Of a stretch of DNA of 64,000 nt, positions 39,601-51,610 are shown one piece after another (position 1 is the stretch's first letter; each line of letters starts with the position of its first letter). The notes beneath the pieces were generated by a model. The model saw nothing but the letters and a program-made list of their open reading frames with translations. It did not search any database and was not told the origin of the DNA. Source of the DNA: Hedera helix (Eukaryota; Streptophyta; Magnoliopsida; Apiales; Araliaceae); contig OX359273.1 of NCBI GenBank assembly GCA_947179155.2, positions 37,431,023 to 37,495,022 on the forward strand, read 5' to 3'. The translations under genes and the position numbers were made by a program.

Positions 39601-42294
39601 GGTTTCTTATTAGATGGATTTCTTGGCTCTCCTATTTCTCTCCGTGTAATAAAATTTCTTTTTTAATTGGAAAGAAGTGTAAAGTAAAAGAAATGAAAAA
39701 AAGGAGGAATTTGATATGATCCTGGGTTGAGGCTAAATTAAGTGAGGAGACAACTGAGGTTATTGAGGCTCCTACGCAAGCTAACAACGCTGATCATGAA
39801 GCTAGTAAAGCAATTAATGAGGATTTGGGCAAGGTTATTGAGGATCCTGATAACAAGGTTGATTATATTCTCATTCAAGTTTCAGTTGATCCTATTCAAG
39901 CTAGTACGACTAATGAGGATGAGGTTTGGGCTAAGCAAGACAAAGTAAAACATATCCACGCTAAGGGCTATAATGAGGTTGATGGGGTTTTGGTTAGCAA
40001 GGAAATCAATTGGACTGATCATATTCAAGCCCTGGTACAAGGAAGTTGAAACATGGCAGCCCATAAGGGTTCAAAGTCGTAGCCTAATGACTGATATGAT
40101 GAAGCTGCCCATATACGTTACAAATTAGCAAGGAAAAGGTGGAAAGAGGGCAGCCCGGGCCAGCTAAAATCAAGATTCAATCAATTATCAATATACAAGT
40201 GTTCTCTTGTGAAAGTTATTCTCTTTAGTTATTTGAAAGCTTGTGAACTTATCAGAAGTAATTATGTGGTGTTCAATCCTGACTTATCAATCAACAATTC
40301 ATAGTTGGTTGTGACTTCTTCTACCTTGCACTTCCGACCTTGCACCAAGGTTCCTGTTTCTATATAGGCAACGGGTCGCAGTGTCGTTAGTTTAATCTAC
40401 ATATAGCCTTGCTAAAAGCAATCCGAGCGACGACCATCTCACGCAAGCGTGCCGTGGTGTCTATCAGAATTGTTTTTATAGTTTATTTAGCAATGTGCAT
40501 ATATTTTTCTTAATTTTCCCCCCTGTTATCCTGACTTATTGTAGGTATGGAGAATCTTTTGAACGAATGAGTGTTGAGGAATTTGAGCAAGGAAAGCAAT
40601 GGTTAAGTGATACATTTTCTCTCATAAGGTGAATTCGAATTTATAATGTGTTGTGTCAGCTACATGGCTCTAAGAAATCTTCCAAGTTTATTATAGCTTA
40701 TATTGAAAATCAATTTTTATGAAATATGGCTTGTTGCACATCACCCTGCAAGTCTATGTGTGCAGTGTGAAAATTTTGCTAGTTAGAGTCTATTTGGTTT
40801 CTTTGTTGTTTCGACTATTTAGGACTGATGTATATATGAAGCATCCTGTGTAAATAAAGTTGGACACTGTTGGATCATGTATGTCGAAGGGTTTTCAGCA
40901 TTTTCTACGGATAAGATTGTTGCTTGTGAGCAATTCCTTGGTGCTCTTTCATGTGTTTTCTTCTTTCCGTTTTAATGATAAAAGTGGGTCATGAAACAGA
41001 TGTGAGAATGATTGCCTTCCAAATATAGACTGGATTATTGGGCTTGCAAAAGCAGCAGTTCTAAGACACGGGGTGAATGGACTTGTCATTGATCCATACA
41101 ATGAGCTCGACCATCAGCGTCCTTCATACATGTGAGTCGCCTTCTGCATCTTAATTTCTGTAATTTCAGATTATTTAAACGTGGATTTGTTCTGCTTAAA
41201 TCCAGTTGAGAACTCACCAAGAATATGGTATTATGAAGCTTGAAACTCATTGCATTCCTATGCGTTAGCCTTCTGTTTTTCTGGAGGATAATTTCTTGTA
41301 CTCTATGGGGAATCCGGGTCTATTGCTTTAGGCTTTGTGATATATCTATAGTTTATAGGCGTTCCACATCCTGATCGCATTCTTGCTCTCAAACCTTCTC
41401 CTTTACCTTGCATTTTTGGATTGCCTGTTTAAATTCATTCTTCCGGAATCAATTTATTTGTAACAGGACTGAGACAGAGTATGTGAGTCAGATGCTAACA
41501 AAAGTCAAGCGATTTGCTCAACACCATTCTTGCCATGTTTGGTTTGTTGCACATCCAAGACAGGTTGGTAACTAAAAGCTTCTGTTTTGCTACATAATCT
41601 AGTTAGTTCTCTAACCTTTTGAGTTGTTTGACAGTTGCATAATTGGGTCGGGGGTCCTCCGAACTTGTATGAGATTAGTGGAAGTGCACACTTTATAAAC
41701 AAATGTGACAATGGAATTGTTATTCATCGTAACAGGGATCCAGAGACTGGCCCTCTTGATAGAGTGCAGGTAGCTTTGTCTCCAATCTGTATCATTTATC
41801 CTTCACGAATTTGACATTCCAAATTAGCTCATTTTGACCTGTTCACTTCCAGGTTTGTGTGCGGAAGGTACGAAATAAAGTTGCTGGAACAATAGGTGAT
41901 GCGTTCTTGTCATATAATAGGTAACGGGGATTCATATTTCGTAACTGCAATGTGCTTCTTTGAAGGATAGCTGCTGATGACAATAAACAACTTCCAATTG
42001 TTTGTGTATATGATTTTATGGTAGCTTTATGGTTGTCAAATAGCTGCATAACATGAATATATTGCTTGGTTCCTAATGGAATGCAATAGTATAATTGAGA
42101 TTTAGAGGAGTTCAAATTTTAAATGTGAATTTCTGCACAGTGCAAGCGATATATTCATACTCTTTCCCCTCCATCCCCCGGAAAAAAAAAAAAAAACTCT
42201 TTCCTCTCGTATAGTTATGATATTCCATGTGTTAACTGGATCTCTCGATATATTTTGCAGGGTAACTGGTGAATTTGTAGATATTGATGATTAA
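30362..42294 (+). CDS. TWINKLE: Twinkle primase-helicase, chloroplast/mitochondrial
   Basis: Twenty-one exons: 30362-30548, 31006-31139, 31375-31430, 31536-31593, 31691-31804, 32216-32299, 33496-33576, 34686-34751, 34858-34974, 35319-35366, 35496-35581, 35713-35773, 36722-36904, 37986-38117, 38946-39007, 40545-40628, 41000-41131, 41467-41563, 41635-41769, 41853-41920, 42261-42294. All phases close and the product is 672 residues. A T7 gp4-like enzyme that primes and unwinds organellar DNA (family knowledge). Order: Ser/Pro-rich transit-like leader; zinc ribbon C105, C108, C133, C138; TOPRIM with E262 (VEGEIDKLSM) and D324/D326 (ATDGDRPGQ); RecA-like helicase with Walker A GVPNSGKS (436-443), Walker B LVIDPYNELD (D549), VWFVAHPRQ, and SGSAHFINKCDN with RKVRNKVAGTIGD near the end. 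All key residues are present. An in-frame ATG at 30320 would add 14 residues, but a TATA-like stretch at 30,274-30,285 would leave it almost no leader. Confidence 0.93.
32981..33209. mobile_element. Stowaway-like MITE in Twinkle intron 6
   Basis: A 229-bp element with TA on both sides (32979-32980, 33210-33211). The ends are CTCCCTCTGTTCCACAAAAT and, inverted, CTCCTTCTATTCAACAAAAA. Inner CTTATTTGC and GGCAAATAGGA also pair. Confidence 0.85.
33585..33623 (+). repeat. CT then AT microsatellite
   Basis: A CT run followed directly by an AT run, just after the donor of Twinkle exon 7. Confidence 0.85.
36145..36402. mobile_element. Tourist-like (PIF/Harbinger) MITE in Twinkle intron 12
   Basis: A 258-bp element with TTA target duplications (36142-36144, 36403-36405). 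The ends are TGCTACGTTTGGATTGAAGG and, inverted, TGCTACATTTGGATTGAAAG. GGAATGAA/TTCATTCC motifs continue the inverted arms. Confidence 0.88.
39720..40400 (+). other. Foreign-looking insert in Twinkle intron 15, with a short open frame
   Basis: A frame stays open from about 39,725 to the stop at 40,047-40,049 (about 107 codons, acidic, for example EETTEVIEAP and WAKQDKVKHIHAKG). I do not recognise a domain. It is followed by sequence with CTTATCAATCAACAATTCAT and CCTGTTTCTATATAGGCAAC, which has the look of retrotransposon LTR sequence. It lies between exons 39,007 and 40,545, so it is spliced out. It is probably a retroelement or gene fragment. Confidence 0.4.
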
Positions 42295-44180
42295 TGACCC
42301 GACCAGCAGGAGATAACAAACTTATATTACGATCCTCTATTAGCCAGTTTTGGTTCTTCCAATTTTTGTTTTCTTTGCTAATTGGTTCCTGTAATTTTGG
42401 CACTTGAACACTATGACATTTATCTTTCTGAAGAGGAATCTTGCTGGCTGAAATTGGTAATCTGCTTTTCACGATATCCACAAAGATGAGAATCGTACAT
42501 TTACTAGATGTGTTACTATAGGTCAGAAATGCGAGTCTTTCTGTAATTTTAGAGTAGTTCCATTTGTTGGTCATTGCCCCTGGTATCACAATATTCATTT
42601 GTAAATCGGGGTTTTGTAACAATAGCTCATAATTGCGCCTTAATATTGTATCCTAGAGTTTGTAGTATACGAGTTCAATGAGTTGGCTTTCTCATTGTAC
42701 CTGCTGGTTATCAACTTGTTCATTTGTGTTTCTGGGTGGGTTTTGTAAGACGTAGAGTTTCTCCCATTTTGGTACGATCTGCTAATATTTGGAGCCAAAA
42801 AAGCTAAAAAGTATTGCAGGGGCAACAAATCAGTTTGTAGGTACTGCTAAAGCTTCATCATGGATACCAATTGCTGGACTTGTCTTCAAGATTGCAGATT
42901 CTGGTGCCAAAGACCAAGGCAAGTCCATTGTGCGAGGCTTGTAATTTTCAGCATTTAAATATCTGCAACAAAAATTCGACTACTTACCTTTTACGTCTTG
43001 GCAAATATTTTTGTTGTCATAATTTGAAACAAATGGTAATTGTAACCATTTATTAGTAACTTGACTGCCAAAGTAATTTCTTTTTATCAAAATTAATTTT
43101 ATTGTCAAAATCTTATGATGACAATATAAAAGTGCAATAAATTAAGGTGGTAAATGTAGTCCAAAATATTTAATATTCGTTTCGAAAATTAGTATGTGTA
43201 TTTGTGTTGAAGTGGATATTGTCCGTATCTGAATATTATTCATATTCGTATGTTTTTCAAAGTGGATACATATAATATATAGTGGAATATATGTTAAAAT
43301 TCAACAATATATATTGTTGAATATATGTTAAATGTATACATATATAAATCTCTTTGAAAATTAGTATTTGTACGTGTTAAAAATGGATATTGTCCGTATT
43401 AGTGTTAAAGTGAATATTGTTAAAGTGAATATTATTCATATTCGTATCCGTTTTTCAAAGTGATGCATATAATATATATTGTGGAATATATGTTAATATC
43501 ATATATATATATAATGTCGAATATATGTTAATGCATGCATGTATAAATCTCTCATTTAATAATGGTATATATTATATAAAAGTATTAATATTAATTAATT
43601 ATACATCTTTTATGTCTATTTAATAGTATACAGTATTAAAAAAAATAAATTAGATATGAGTTTTTTTTATCTAATTTTATTATTTTATTTAGTCGATTAT
43701 ACATCATTTTTAATTATTAGTTGATTAAGTGAATATTTTTTTAGTTATTATTTAACATTGTATAAAAATTTAAAAAATAAATAAATTTATATTGAACATA
43801 TACGAATACGGATACGGATATGCAAATATTTAATATATTTATTTATATTATATTGTACAAAACGAATATGGATAATATCTGTATTTGTCGGTGCAAATAT
43901 GGATATTAATATTTATTTGTGAAATATTACCTTTTTTATTTTTAAATAATAAATTTTGCAATTAATTTATCATTCCTATTGACGTAATAAGCGGAATTTA
44001 CGTAATTTTGATTTCGTACGAACCAGTAGCATCGGATTCTAAACACCCACACACCTACATGAAGGAGTTACAGAAAATTCACGCAATCCAGTCGCTCTAG
44101 TATTGAGCCACTGCAAGTCTAACTAAACTAGAATTCCTTTATTGATCGCTTCCTAAAATTTTTTAGGCATTCGTTTCGAT
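42295..44180. other. Twinkle 3' flank and AT-rich intergenic DNA
   Basis: About 42,295-42,700 is likely 3' untranslated and downstream sequence. From 43,140 to 43,960 it is AT-rich, with recurring TGGATATTGTCCGTAT, CATATTCGTAT and GTGGAATATATGTTAA motifs. These resemble the ATCCGTAT-rich interior of the hAT element at 6924-7652, but no element ends were found. Confidence 0.5.
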
Positions 44181-44188
44181 TTTGATTT

Positions 44189-44390
44189 TTGTTCTTGAAA
44201 ATCCGACTGCTACAGTGTTGTTATACTTCAAATTATTTTACTCTCCAAAAAAATTGTTATCTTTTTTGTTTATGGTCATCAATTCAAACAAATTTTAATG
44301 GCACAAACCAGATTGCATGGTCACAAGCTATGCGTAATTTTCTAAAATGCAAGAAGACATGGCGTTGTATCACCGGTGTGTTACTATTCC
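44189..44390 (+). pseudogene. Ty1/copia-type gag fragment
   Basis: The frame from 44,189 contains FNGTNQIAWSQAMRNFLKCK followed by KTWRCITG. This matches the start of the plant copia-type gag pattern (L.GTNYL.WS.A....L.GKGKW.YI.G) that I recall. Sequence before and after shows no further gag, so it is a short relic. Confidence 0.6.
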
Positions 44391-44479
44391 ACCACATGTA
44401 TGTTTCTCTAAACATTATATTCATCTCAATCATTAAAACGTGGGACATAACATTAAAATTCAACCCATGTCCCATTTTT

Positions 44480-46185
44480 TAATTATTGAAATAAATATAG
44501 TATTTGATTTTTGTATCCCTTCCCAAATCTATGAGAAAAAGGTTTCTCATTTTTTGATATCTCATTCATCTTTCCCCCATAAGGAGTAAATTGCAACTCA
44601 ACAAAGCCTAAATTTTTGTATTAGATTTTTTCCAAATCTTTTCAAGAACTTCTTTTGAAATTGGCTCCTTCACATAGTCCCATTTTCCCTTGAAATAAAT
44701 TTCCCCCTAAAATTCCTATCCAATAAAACATAAGATTTTCTTCATTTGGGAATTCAGCTAATTAAATGAACTATAGATTCCATCCAACTCATTTCCATGC
44801 AATTTTCTCTCCTTAATCCTAAATCAGGGATGTATGCCCCTAAATCCGAGTCCCTTGAACCTGAGTTCAATGCTCACGATCAACTCATCGTACGAATACA
44901 TTCACAATATAAAGTATCTAGCGACGCAATCACGCCATATAAGAAATGCATCCCAATCACAACATTTATTCTCTACTATGAGGGTTGTTCATTTTAAATT
45001 TATTAGATACCGCACCAGTACAATATGATTTGTTTTATAGCTTTTAAAAATCTTAGAATTCAAAATAACATTCCATTATTGGTCTAGCCAAACAAATGGC
45101 TTAGACTTACATGGCAAAATAGTTTATGTATAAAGTACTTTAACTTTAAGTCAATTCAATAAAATTAAAACGACGTTAAAAATGCACCTGAGTGCGAACA
45201 TGACATAACATATATTAAACATTGAAATAATAAGTTCGAATAAGATACTTGTCTCATATGTTGACTAAGTTTCACGTTGACAGTTATACGACCTACAAAT
45301 ATAATTATGCCGGCTCACTAATTAGTTTTAAATCATAAAATCTCATCCCATTCATTTAAAGTGATACGCACTAGTCTAATATATTAGTTTCGCGATACAC
45401 TTAACATGTAATTATCCTCATTTAAGCATGCATGCACTAGTTGTATTACATGTAGCACATAAAATTATCATTCATGTAGGTAAGTTGGTTAACTTACATT
45501 TTTTAGCTTATGATACCTTAGTCCTCACATAACATATACACAATAGTTGTAATCCACCTAACAACGTCATAACCTTTAGGTCTTATCCCTTTAAGCATTA
45601 ACCATTTATATAACAACTAGGATCTTCATAGAAAACATTTTGAAAATAAACTATTTTTCTCATTCTGCTCAAAGGCGCAGCCGCGCTATATTTATACCTA
45701 GGACTAGCGCATCCGCGCTAGTCATCCAAAGTTCAGAAATTGTGTTTGGCGAGCCCGCGCCAAGCTTTGTATTGCATTGGCGCGCCCATGTCAACACACC
45801 AGAGTTTCAGACTCTGGTTTTTCAGCTTCCAGTTTCTTTAAGGCTTCAATATTTCAAGTATACACTTATCTAATATCACTCAATCACTTAGCTTGTTAAT
45901 TTCATAGCTTTCCAACTAAAAACTTTAATTTCTTATCACAACCATTATGAATCCACATATTTTCAACCTTTAATTTTCCAAAGCTAGCATATACATTATC
46001 TACCAAAATCTTTAAAGCGTGATCTAAGGTTCCTTCCATTTTTAACTTTGGTTTCTTTTGTATATCATCCACTCTCATAGTTGTCAACCTTTTTAGCAAA
46101 ACCTTTCATTCATGAATCATAGAGACATTAGTATAACATTTAGTTTTACATTTCATATTTCGACTTAGTAATACTCTTAGGCCAT
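44480..46185. other. Intergenic DNA without supported genes
   Basis: Mostly AT-rich. A GC-richer patch at 45,665-45,790 (CGCAGCCGCGCTATATTTAT, GCGAGCCCGCGCC) looks like part of an LTR, but neither TG...CA ends nor target duplications were found. No open frame here looks protein-like. Confidence 0.45.
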
Positions 46186-46982
46186 ATTTGTTTACAAGGA
46201 TTATAGTCCCGGGATTATAATCCATAAGATTATAATCCAAGGACTATTAATCCTAATCACATGTTTATTTTTTATGGGATTATTCATGGGATAATTTAAA
46301 ATAATTTCATGTTATACTTGTTTTTTCAGAATTACTTAAATGGATTGGATAAAAAAATATTTATTAGACTATTATACCCTTACTAATAATAACATATTTT
46401 AAATTATGAGTTAAACTTATTTATACATCAAAAAATGATGAACAATTAAATTTAATTATCACAAATTAGAACATAAATTATCATATAAATTAACGAATAA
46501 ATAATGCAAAAAACATGATATGTGAAATTTAATTTCATTAACAATTTTTTTAATAAATTAGAAATCAATGAACTAAATTTTGTAGATTTTGACAATTGTT
46601 ACAAAACTTTCGTGTTTGTTGACACATTAAATGCTTATCAAGAAAAAGTGTGATCAATATACTAATTTTGTCTAAATGAGAAATTTAATTTAATTAATTA
46701 ATTTAATATATATAGACACACACACACGTATGACCAAAACTAAAATTAGAAGAACAATTAGGATTAACTATTTTACTTGACTACCAAAATTTAAAGTTCG
46801 GAACTATCTATCTTCATTCAAACTCCAAAGTATAAAATATGGTCAATCCTTAACTGAAAATGAAAACAAATGTTTTTGACAGTAACTAAATTTAAGCATT
46901 GTTTTGATATAAAATTTAGAACTAAAATTAAATGGTGTTCCAAAATGACTTAAATTTGTCCGACCAACTTCATTGTGACATA

Positions 46983-47952
46983 TTACTTCTTCATCTCAAT
47001 TGGCAAGCTTAGGAAAAGGTCGACATCAGCTGGGTTGCTCACTATCTTTGCTGCAGCCATTATCTTCTCTTTATTAGTGAAAGTACCAATGTTGTCAATG
47101 ATACCACACACATCTCTGCGCGATTTGGCCAAGTCCTGGTCATAGCCAATCCTTTGGGTCATAAGTCCAAGGTGTTGGGTAGTGGTGTTGATCAAACCAT
47201 TAAGACTATCATACATTTTTTTCACAGTTTCAAGGAACACATCTTGGCGCTTAAGCTTTTTGTTCCTTCTATCAGTTGTATTAGAATAACCTGTAGAGCA
47301 TGAAAACTGAGCACATTTAGTTTCTTCTTTATCTAACTCCTCCACTACATCAGCAGGAGCCTCGGCATGTTCTCCTGTAGCTCTATCCTTGCCAAAAAAT
47401 TGTTGCCAGTCCTCAATGGCTTGTTCCGCAACTTAATTATATCAAGATCTTTCTACATAAATAAAAAACTCAAAATAAAGTCAACAAACATTATGAGCCA
47501 TAGAGTGCAAATAACCTATACATTTTTTAATATAAATGTGTGTAAACTGTGCAAATAACCTACACATTTTCTATTTAATAAATAAATATAGTTTTACTTT
47601 GCAGTAAGATGTCCACACATCATCATCCTCTATATTCAACATTTTTTGGCTCTCATTCTGCAATGCCATTAGTACTCAAAGCACCATAGATACAATCCCA
47701 TAGTTTTTTCCAAGTTTTTATCTTGGATTCGATTTGTGGCCTTTCACGCAAATCGGTGTTGGGCAAAATTTTCAACATACTTTTCTCTAGTTCTGTCACG
47801 TAGTCATTTCTAAATTTGCCGTTGTCTTGCTTGAAACCCTCTGCAATGATGTGGTAGAAAGAATCCACAAGTGTTTTCTCTTCAATATTTGTCCAACTCC
47901 TTCTATTCCTTACGTCTCTCGAGTATTTTTAACTTGAAGACAAGGACTCCAT
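46983..47952 (-). pseudogene. Broken PIF/Harbinger ORF1, Myb/SANT-like DNA-binding protein
   Basis: On the minus strand the ATG at 47,952 is followed by MESLSSS, then an in-frame TAA, and then the frame continues as RRSWTNIEEKTLVDSFYHII and KSKIKTWKKLWD-like Myb/SANT sequence. Near 47,652 a one-base frameshift separates GALSTNGIAE from QKMLNIEDDDVWTSYCK, which ends at a GT donor. A later exon (about 47,437-46,983) reads EQAIEDWQQFFGKDRATGEH and ends LFLSLPIEMKK. This is the layout of plant PIF/Harbinger ORF1 proteins that help the transposase bind DNA. The stop and frameshift make it inactive. Confidence 0.7.
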
Positions 47953-49544
47953 GGCTGAATAATTAGAGAAGATAATAGTTACATTCACAATTTTATTAAC
48001 AAAGCATAACATAACCCAAAATATCAACTTTAATATTTAAAAGACTGTTTCAACTTCTATTTATCAACTTCCAGTACATGGTATATAATGCAATTTAGTA
48101 CATGGAATAATCATAGATGATCGCATCTCCCAAGTCAAAGCAAAGAAGCAATATTCATAACACCTTGCTTTTATCAACTAAGGCAATGAATAGCAAATAA
48201 TAACTTAAAACAACAGTTATCTGCTGCTTAAGATATATAGTAAATACCATATTGGTACATAATAATGCTGGTATGGAACACAAGAAATGTGTATAAATAA
48301 TATGATGACCTATGAATTCCAGTTCATGATTTGTACACAAGTTAAAATATGCATTTGTACTGCTTAAGATATATAGTAATAGTAAAATTGTATGCATTTC
48401 GAATTGTACCTAACAAGCGGAGGAAGAAGCAATCCAAAATCACTCATGATTAATAATTGATGCATTCACACTCATTCATGATCCAAAATCACTCATTCAA
48501 TATATGTATTACTAAATCCCAAAACATGAATATATTAACATATGAAATCCCAGAATGCAAGCAGGATTCATATTAACATAAGATCCATTCAATTCATAAT
48601 TACGAAATTGACATCAAAGTTATTAAACTAAATACATTTTCTCATCTAATCATAAAAAAGCAATTAAAATGTACTTAGAAGTTACTATCCCAAAACAAAG
48701 GTTCTATTTTAAATAAAATTCCATAATTTTAATCTGCATTACTCTCGGTTTGAGCCTGACTGTCTCCATCTGCATTTTAAATAAAGTAGGAGCGGGGTGG
48801 TGCTGCTCTAGGTGTTGGAATGTCAGAAACAGGGCTTGGGCAAATCACCTCAGCATTTGCATTCTAAAACATATAAACATGATAAATAAAATATTTAAAC
48901 ATGATTAATGGTTACTCATGTTTCCATGATTAATCATGACCGTCGGATTTGTACCCTAAACTTTATTTTAAATTAAATACACTCTATACCACTCTACGCA
49001 CTATGTCCCAACAACAGATGCTATTGTATTTAAAACAAAGTGTACATTTTATTTTTTTACTAAAGTATAGACTGCATTTCATTTAAAGTAAATTCCCAAT
49101 CGATTTTAAAATTAAAGTTTAAGGTCCAAATTAGAACTCAGTCGAGAAGCAGCAAATTACTGTTCCATTAAAACAGCTAAAGACTCAAACCAAGATACAT
49201 GGGGGAAGAATGAGGAATAAAACTTGACCACGAATTTTAGGACAAGCAATTCATGATTTTAACCACAACTTTAATGACTCTTAGATATCTGTCCCAAATA
49301 ATAGTAGATCTTAACTGCAACTGATAGATGGACTAGCTACTGCTTGTTTACGGAACATGACACCTTCAGCCACCTTGAATGAAATTAAAGATTCACTGAT
49401 CTGATATTTCTTTTCAAATGAACTAAAAATGTAAGTGTAATTAAAAAACTAAATCGGTGAAAATAGCAATTCCAAATATTTAAACTCAGTATTAAAGTTT
49501 AAACTCCAAATACATAAAATTACATTTCTTCTAGCTTCACCCCT

Positions 49545-50395
49545 GCCATGAGAGAAGATCTATAACTTCCCTCCACTCATTATACATTGCTATACCCATT
49601 TGACGTCTTTTCTCAGTCCATTGATTGGATGTTTCACAAGTGTCAATCAAATCAGCATCCAAGTCTATTGTTGAAGGATTGTTTGCATCATCCATATCAT
49701 CTTGCACCGCATCTAGTGGATCATCTCCCCATCTCTTTTCGAATCAAATTGTGCAGAAGAATGCACGCAGTGATAATACAACATTGGGTTTTAAAGGAAT
49801 AAAATGAGGACTCCTAAGGATGGACCAACGTAGCTTGAGAACACCAAAAGCTCTTTCAATGATATTACGAGCCATAAAGTGCTTCATGTTGAAGTACTCT
49901 TCTGGATAGGTAGGTTGCTTCCCATTTCGCTAAGTGATATCGTTGTCCCTTACTTGGAGCCAAGAGCCCTTCAAAATTTGTATATCCAACATCACAAAGA
50001 TAATAATATTATGAATTCCATAGATGCCCTTAGTTAATTTCTCCTATATTAGAACGACAATGATTTTTCTGACTGTAGCTCAATATAAAACTAAATCATA
50101 TTGTTAGGCACTTTTAGTCCATTCTTCCTAGTTATGACATCTTTAAGCACTCTACCATCCGCAGAAAAAAGCCTTCCCAACTCGACAAGACAAAAGTGAA
50201 CATTATGTCTGGCATACATACCCCTAACACGTTAGTCGCAATTTTACCCTTTTTACTCTTATACTTTGGATGCTTTTTCAGGGGAATCTTGACCTTAATG
50301 TAGGTTCCATCAAGAGCACCAATAAAATATACGTAAGCACACTTAGAAGTGAAGGTTGAATAAGTGTGTGAATAAACGGTGTCTAATTTTTGCAA
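49545..50395 (-). pseudogene. Broken PIF/Harbinger transposase (DDE_Tnp_4 / HARBI1 type)
   Basis: On the minus strand, in order: ALDGTYIKVKIPLKKHPKYK with KGKIATNVLGVC (first Asp region); CDVGYTNFEG with KGQRYHLAKW (second Asp); PTYPEEYFNMKH; ARNIIERAFGVLKLRWSILR (catalytic Glu); ACILLHNLIRKEMG; DDPLDAVQDDMDD; and an end at EWREVIDLLSWQG plus TGA. These pieces lie in different frames, so several frameshifts and stops break the gene. The N-terminal helix-turn-helix part is absent. With the ORF1 remnant at 46,983-47,952 it marks one decayed element. Confidence 0.75.
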
Positions 50396-50399
50396 AACG

Positions 50400-51610
50400 A
50401 TATAACAGTTTATTAAGCAATCTACTGTATTATGAAAACTGTTTACTGAATCAGAGAATTAGTCTGCTGGATATGAAAACAGGTTATTGAAATAAAATTT
50501 TAGTCTACTGAATATGTTAAACAGTTAACTATATAGTGGATTTAGTCTGTTGGAAATGAAAAAGATTTTAACTTGCTGCATATGAAAACAATCTATTGTA
50601 TTAAAAGTTCAATTTGTTATATAATAAATACAGTATACCTTATAAGAGGCTATTTTGAGACTTTTATTTATCGAGAAACTTAAAACATATAACATGATAA
50701 ATAGATCAAGCAATCACATGAACACCAAGAATTTTTACGTAATTCAACCCCTATCCTTTACTCTAGTGGCCTAATCCACGTCCAATACCAACTAGTATTA
50801 GAGACTCCTTTATTATTCAACTTGGTTTACAATTAACCCCCTTTACAATTCAAGTTCCCAAGCACATATGCTCACCTTGTGCAAATTTATGCACTCCTTG
50901 AGTACTTTTACTTACCGAGCTCCTTAAGCTTACTTGGAACTTAAATGTAAAGACCCCTAATCCAAACTGGATTAGAAAATAAAAAACTTTGAGATTGATA
51001 TAAAATAATCACAAGATAAACTATGATCAAAACAATAAATATATTACAATTCAAAGTTCAATTCTATATGCAATAATCAGGTTAAAGAAAGATATCATCG
51101 ATTAAAGCACAAAAATGAAAGCTGAAAATAATAGTATATTCAGTGTAACACAACAACCTTTATAATTCTTCCCAATTGAGAACTTGAACAACTCTTTAAA
51201 AATATATATATTGAAGAACAAATGATTTTCAAAATGTATATATCTTTTTCTTTTATTATGCTTTTTTGTATCCTATTTGAAAGCCACGGGTGGACTACAT
51301 ATATTGAAGAAAGAATTTGTAACTGTTTGAAAAAATCAATTAGGAAGGAATCTTTCAAAAATAGATTGCTAATTGATTATCAATTAATTTGTTGGATAAT
51401 AATATATCCTTTAAAAATGAGTAAGTATAGAATCCTTAACCACTAATCAATTGCTTTGTTCCAATTAATTATATGTTCACACTAATTTCTCCTAGTAAAG
51501 TAATATAAGTGAGCAAGAATCCCTCTTTGCTAATTAAAATATATTACCTTTACTTGCAATTATTCATTTAACCAATCTTGGTAAGTAAATGCTAGATCTA
51601 ATAAAGTTAC
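50400..51610. other. Intergenic DNA between Harbinger relic and long LTR
   Basis: There are no supported genes. Short repeats of the type ATATGAAAACA and AGTCTGCTGGATATG lie near 50,440-50,600. A sequence TGTAAAGACCCCTAATCC at about 50,946 resembles an LTR start, but no partner end was identified. Confidence 0.4.

Larger units (their letters stand above)
46189..50400 (-). mobile_element. Decayed PIF/Harbinger transposon, right end not found
   Basis: The left end follows TTA at 46,186-46,188 and begins GGCCATATTTGTTTACAAGG, a common Harbinger-like terminus. Inside lie broken ORF1 and transposase genes, both on the minus strand. Between them (47,960-49,540) is AT-rich DNA with one possible small exon near 48,775-48,862. 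No matching inverted end was seen to the right of 50,400, so the far part seems deleted or replaced. Confidence 0.55.
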
